Position numbers and translations under genes: made by a program | NCBI GenBank assembly: GCA_041689775.1 | Contig: JBDNFP010000313.1 | Location: 1-36,826 of the forward strand | Direction of reading: 5' to 3' | DNA: 36,826 bases | Source: JBDNFP01 sp041689775 | Lineage (GTDB): Bacteria > Bacteroidota > Bacteroidia > Cytophagales > Spirosomataceae | Shown here: positions 34,062 through 36,826 of the stretch, one piece after another | Layout: the number at the start of each line of letters is the position of its first letter | Numbering within the stretch: position 1 is the first letter of the stretch | Notes under the pieces: model-generated | What the model was told of the DNA's origin: nothing | The model's database searches: none | The model's input: the letters and a program-made list of their open reading frames with translations, nothing else

Positions 34062-34166
34062 AGGTTCAATTTTGGTTCAAGAATTCATTCCAAACAAAGA
34101 TAGTAGAAATGTAGCGTGGCATCTGATGCACTTTGATCACCGCCCTACTCTTTACCTACCTTTAAC

Positions 34167-34211
34167 AAAAATATGCTCCGTACAACACAAAGCTGAACGG
34201 AGCATATTTTT
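34167..34211 (-). terminator. Intrinsic terminator after the M42 peptidase gene
   Basis: AAAAATATGCTCCGT (34167-34181) and ACGGAGCATATTTTT (34197-34211) form a perfect 15-base stem with a 15-base loop. On the minus strand it ends in a run of five T and lies 18 bases after the M42 stop, before the BtuF-like gene, so it should stop M42 transcription. Confidence 0.88.
34182..34196. other. Loop of terminator between M42 and BtuF-like genes
   Basis: The loop of the hairpin whose arms are AAAAATATGCTCCGT (34167-34181) and ACGGAGCATATTTTT (34197-34211); see the terminator entry. Listed only to mark the loop limits. Confidence 0.5.
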
Positions 34212-34228
34212 CACTACTGTACATAACC

Positions 34229-35299
34229 CTACTTAAAGTAGCGAAAATCTTCGTTTCCTTTCAGACTTAGCAGTGTTTCGTACATTAACTTGATCACATT
34301 CTGTACGTCATCCTTATGAACGGTCTCAATGGTAGTATGCATGTACTTCAACGGTAACGAGATCAAGGCTGATGCAACACCTTCCGCCGAATAGGCGAAG
34401 GAATCTGTATCGGTTCCGGTGGAGCGGCTCACTGCCTGGCGCTGAAAAGGTATTTCCTTTTCGTTGGCTACCCCGATGATATGATCACGGAAGTTATTCT
34501 GCACCGCCGGACCGTAGCAAAGTACCGGGCCTGAACCACATTTAAGGTCACCTTGCTCTTTTTTGTTGTACATCGGTGATTGCGTATCATGCGTAACGTC
34601 AGTTACGATGGCCAGATCGGGTTTTAATCGGCGAGAAATCATCTCGGCTCCGCGCAACCCAATCTCCTCTTGCACAGCATTTACGACGTAGAGAGTAAAT
34701 GGTAACTGAACATTGTTTTCGTGCAGTAACCGGGCTACCTCCGCAATCATGAATCCGCCCATACGGTTATCTAGGGCACGGCCCACGTAGTAACGATCAT
34801 TCATTTCGGTAAGGCCGTCTGCAAATGTAACAACGGTACCTACGTGAATGCCCATGGCGGTTACTTCCTCTTTCTTATTGGCCCCTACGTCGATAAATAA
34901 CTCGTGTACTTTAGGAACCTGATCTTTGGCGGTATCCCGAACATGAATAGCCGGCCAGCCAAAGACACCCTGTACCGGACCATTGGCGGTATGCAGGTTT
35001 ACCCGCATAGACGGAGCAATCGCTGCATCAGACCCCCCGTTGCGACGTACATGGATATAACCTTCCTCGGTAATATAATTAACAAACCAGGCGATCTCAT
35101 CGGAGTGAGCCTCAATAACTACCTTATAATCCTGCCCCGCGCCGATGACACCTACTGCGGTGCCGTATACATCAATTATTGTATCTTCAATGTAGGGCTT
35201 GATGTAGTCGAGCCAAATTATCTGTCCGGAGGCCTCAAAGCCCGTTGGAGATGCATTATTCAAATACTTGTAAAGAAATTCGGTGCTTTGTTCTGTCAT
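34229..35299 (-). CDS. M42 family metallo-aminopeptidase
   Basis: A 356-residue M42 peptidase of the TET/FrvX/glutamyl-aminopeptidase group. Conserved metal and catalytic regions are visible: VIEAHSDEIAW (first metal His, about 60-70), ALDNRMGG (bridging Asp, about 174-181), AVQEEIGLRGAEM (catalytic Glu pair, about 207-219), TDVTHDT (metal Asp, about 234-240) and KYMHTTIETVHKDD near the end with the last metal His. These enzymes form cytoplasmic dodecamers that trim peptides after proteasome-like or Clp digestion. No signal peptide. It is alone on its transcript, followed by a strong terminator. Confidence 0.95.
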   Translation of the reverse strand: MTEQSTEFLYKYLNNASPTGFEASGQIIWLDYIKPYIEDTIIDVYGTAVGVIGAGQDYKVVIEAHSDEIAWFVNYITEEGYIHVRRNGGSDAAIAPSMRVNLHTANGPVQGVFGWPAIHVRDTAKDQVPKVHELFIDVGANKKEEVTAMGIHVGTVVTFADGLTEMNDRYYVGRALDNRMGGFMIAEVARLLHENNVQLPFTLYVVNAVQEEIGLRGAEMISRRLKPDLAIVTDVTHDTQSPMYNKKEQGDLKCGSGPVLCYGPAVQNNFRDHIIGVANEKEIPFQRQAVSRSTGTDTDSFAYSAEGVASALISLPLKYMHTTIETVHKDDVQNVIKLMYETLLSLKGNEDFRYFK

Positions 35300-35563
35300 A
35301 CTAGTTTTTTGTTTTAAGCGTAATTCTTACTGTATGCAAGATACAATACGTTAGCGTAGTACAGGTGTCGTACACTACTTTTTTTGTATATTCAAATCGA
35401 AATAAAGCATTAACAAACCAGAATATATTTCGAATTTTACCACTGTTAAGAAACCAAGAATCGACAAAAGGCGTTCTTGGTAAAACGTATACTAGTTAGA
35501 GTGTTTATTCTTTATTTTCACATCATTAATGATCTGAAATTCCCGTACGTAAATTTCCCAGCT

Positions 35564-36409
35564 ATGAAATTATCTCCTATTGAAAAACGATCTGGGTTAA
35601 CCCGGGAAGAATTTATTGAAGATTATCTGAAGCCTCGAAAACCCGTCGTATTCAAAGATTTGATTCAGGATTGGCCCGCTACCCAAAAATGGACGTTTGA
35701 CTGGTTTCGTCAGAATCATGGTGATCTGGAAGTCCCTTTGGTTGATAAACATATACATGACCCAGACAAATATTTTCAAAATGCCAAAACCATGCCTTTT
35801 GGGGAATATTTATCCATTATCGAAGATGGCCCTTCTGACCTCCGTATTTTTCTGTTTGATATCTTCAAAAAGATACCTGAATTAAATAAGGACGTAAACT
35901 TCCCGACTATTATGGACGGGTTTGTAAAAAATTACAAATTTATGTTTTTTGGTGGTCAGGATTCCGAAGTAAATCTGCACTACGACATGGACTGCTCGCA
36001 TGTATTTTTATCGCAGTTCCAGACCCGAAAGAAGGTTATTCTATTTCCACCTTCCGAAAGTGTGCGCCTCTACCGACACCCCTTTACGGTGATGAGTCAC
36101 GTACACCCAGAACACCCGGATCTTAATCGCTTTCCGGCGGTTGATAATGCCCAAGGGTACGAAACCATTCTGGAACACGGCGAAACGGTGTTTATACCCT
36201 CCTTGTGGTGGCACTATATCAAATACGTTGATGGTGGTTTTGGACTTGCGCTACGGGCCAATGATTCAGTATTCACCCTGCTACGGGGTGGTATGAATCT
36301 GGCACGGCATAGCGTCGTAGACAAAGGAATGAACTCCATCCTCGGCCCGAAGTGGCAGGAATGGAAAGAAAGCAAAGCCATCGAACGAGCTGAGGCCGTT
36401 ATGGCCTAG
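35564..36409 (+). CDS. Cupin-8/JmjC-like oxygenase
   Basis: A 281-residue Fe(II)/2-oxoglutarate-dependent JmjC-type (cupin-8) protein. The start at 35564 (MKLSPIEKRSGLT) is preferred; a longer reading from 35477 adds a hydrophobic, non-family stretch. The metal-binding His-x-Asp is HYD at 139-141 (NLHYDMDCSHVF) and the distal His is His217 (FIPSLWWHYIKYV); LKPRKPVVFKDLIQDWPA at the N-terminus is also typical. Bacterial relatives hydroxylate proteins or ribosomal components; the substrate here is unknown. It is followed by an intrinsic terminator. Confidence 0.9.
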   Translation: MKLSPIEKRSGLTREEFIEDYLKPRKPVVFKDLIQDWPATQKWTFDWFRQNHGDLEVPLVDKHIHDPDKYFQNAKTMPFGEYLSIIEDGPSDLRIFLFDIFKKIPELNKDVNFPTIMDGFVKNYKFMFFGGQDSEVNLHYDMDCSHVFLSQFQTRKKVILFPPSESVRLYRHPFTVMSHVHPEHPDLNRFPAVDNAQGYETILEHGETVFIPSLWWHYIKYVDGGFGLALRANDSVFTLLRGGMNLARHSVVDKGMNSILGPKWQEWKESKAIERAEAVMA

Positions 36410-36436
36410 TAAATACAGTACTACTAATTATGAATG

Positions 36437-36476
36437 CGGCAGACCTTACACTATTGTAAAGTCTGCCGTTTTATTT
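36437..36476 (+). terminator. Intrinsic terminator after the cupin-8 gene
   Basis: CGGCAGAC-C-TTACA (36437-36450) pairs with TGTAA-A-GTCTGCCG (36455-36468), one mismatch, a CTAT loop and a TTTTATTT tail. It lies 28 bases after the cupin-8 stop and touches the stop of the convergent receptor gene. Confidence 0.85.
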
Positions 36477-36826
36477 AGAACTCGATCACTAACCCCAGGG
36501 CCGGAGTCACGGTAGCATCTTCGTTGGTGAGAATGAGCGGAACTGCATTGCCTCCATCGGCTCGTAAGCCCAAATTATCGGTGGTTCTGAATCCGGTATT
36601 TTCACTATTTCTTTCGAAAGTGTATTGCGGAAAGGCTGGGTTCTTCGTTAAGAATAAGTTTTGAATATCAATAAATGCATCAATGGAGTATTTGCGCGCG
36701 TTCCATTTTTTGTCAATTCTCAGATCGAATCGATTAAACGCTCTTAATCGCTGGGTATTCAGTTCCGAATTGTTCAGTACCCCGGTACCTCTGGTGGCGT
36801 AGTCTTGACGTGATGATGCCCGACCA
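36475..36826 (-). CDS. TonB-dependent receptor, C-terminal end only
   Basis: Translation of the minus strand from the right edge is open for 116 codons and ends at 36475. It reads RLRAFNRFDLRIDKKWNARK, IDAFIDIQNLFLTKNPAF, PQYTFERNSENTGF and a terminal ALGLVIEF with the C-terminal Phe of outer-membrane barrels. This is the typical end of a carboxypeptidase-regulatory-like TonB-dependent receptor of Bacteroidota. The start, signal peptide and plug are outside the window, so cargo cannot be inferred. It is convergent with the cupin-8 gene. Confidence 0.85.
   Translation of the reverse strand, partial: GRASSRQDYATRGTGVLNNSELNTQRLRAFNRFDLRIDKKWNARKYSIDAFIDIQNLFLTKNPAFPQYTFERNSENTGFRTTDNLGLRADGGNAVPLILTNEDATVTPALGLVIEF

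Noticed and set aside
1..36826. CRISPR arrays, tRNA/rRNA genes, insertion sequences, integrases and toxin-antitoxin pairs
   Set aside because: None found: no regularly spaced repeats, no transposase or integrase motifs, and no tRNA-like cloverleaf that I could recognise by eye. The DUF1648 protein alone is not evidence of an SdpI immunity pair.

Overview
The window is a chromosomal segment of a Bacteroidota bacterium, most likely of the order Cytophagales. The support is the gene content (imelysin/DUF4856 lipoproteins, SusC/FecA-style TonB receptors with an N-terminal carboxypeptidase-regulatory-like domain, DivIVA next to folB, DUF3109, HTTM), promoter-like TAnnTTTG elements in place of E. 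coli-type -10 boxes, few Shine-Dalgarno sequences, and frequent TTG/GTG starts. The species cannot be named from the sequence alone. I see no rRNA, tRNA, CRISPR array, insertion sequence or prophage gene.

Left part (1-13645): a surface/periplasmic iron-acquisition locus appears in two pieces. The first piece (1-4567, + strand) encodes a DUF4856 protein (5' end outside the window), two imelysin-like lipoproteins and a di-haem oxidoreductase lipoprotein. The second piece (9696-13645, + strand) encodes an HTTM-domain membrane protein and a FecA-like TonB-dependent receptor with a Fur-box-like 7-1-7 inverted repeat at its promoter. Between them lie a DUF1648 membrane protein, a broken mscS-type channel gene with two lesions, a second broken hypothetical gene, an intact SulP anion transporter and a pentapeptide-repeat protein. 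My reading is that an iron locus was interrupted by, or scattered around, accessory genes, some of which are decaying.

Middle part (13647-20039): a divergent pair of acetoacetate-decarboxylase-like protein and long-chain acyl-CoA synthetase, then housekeeping genes: folB (folate), a DivIVA-domain coiled-coil protein, a WD40 protein, a 4'-phosphopantetheinyl transferase and a SirB1/transglutaminase-like protein. Several convergent pairs are separated by only 1-10 bp.

Right part (20251-36826): a sugar-nucleotide operon (galE, rfbB, rfbA), an O-methyltransferase, a LysM lytic transglycosylase, DUF3109, an alkyltransferase-like protein, a sodium:solute symporter followed by an uncatalogued 37-residue membrane peptide, clpS, recR, an exported superoxide dismutase, a long TPR protein, a TlpA-type thioredoxin, a probably frameshifted small membrane-protein gene, a BtuF-like metal/cobalamin receptor, an M42 aminopeptidase, a JmjC/cupin-8 protein, and the 3' end of another TonB-dependent receptor at the right edge. 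Several very clean intrinsic terminators separate these units. No clearly novel defence or mobile system is visible. The least described features are the split imelysin-HTTM-TonB iron locus, its regulatory hairpins, and the small or broken membrane-protein genes.
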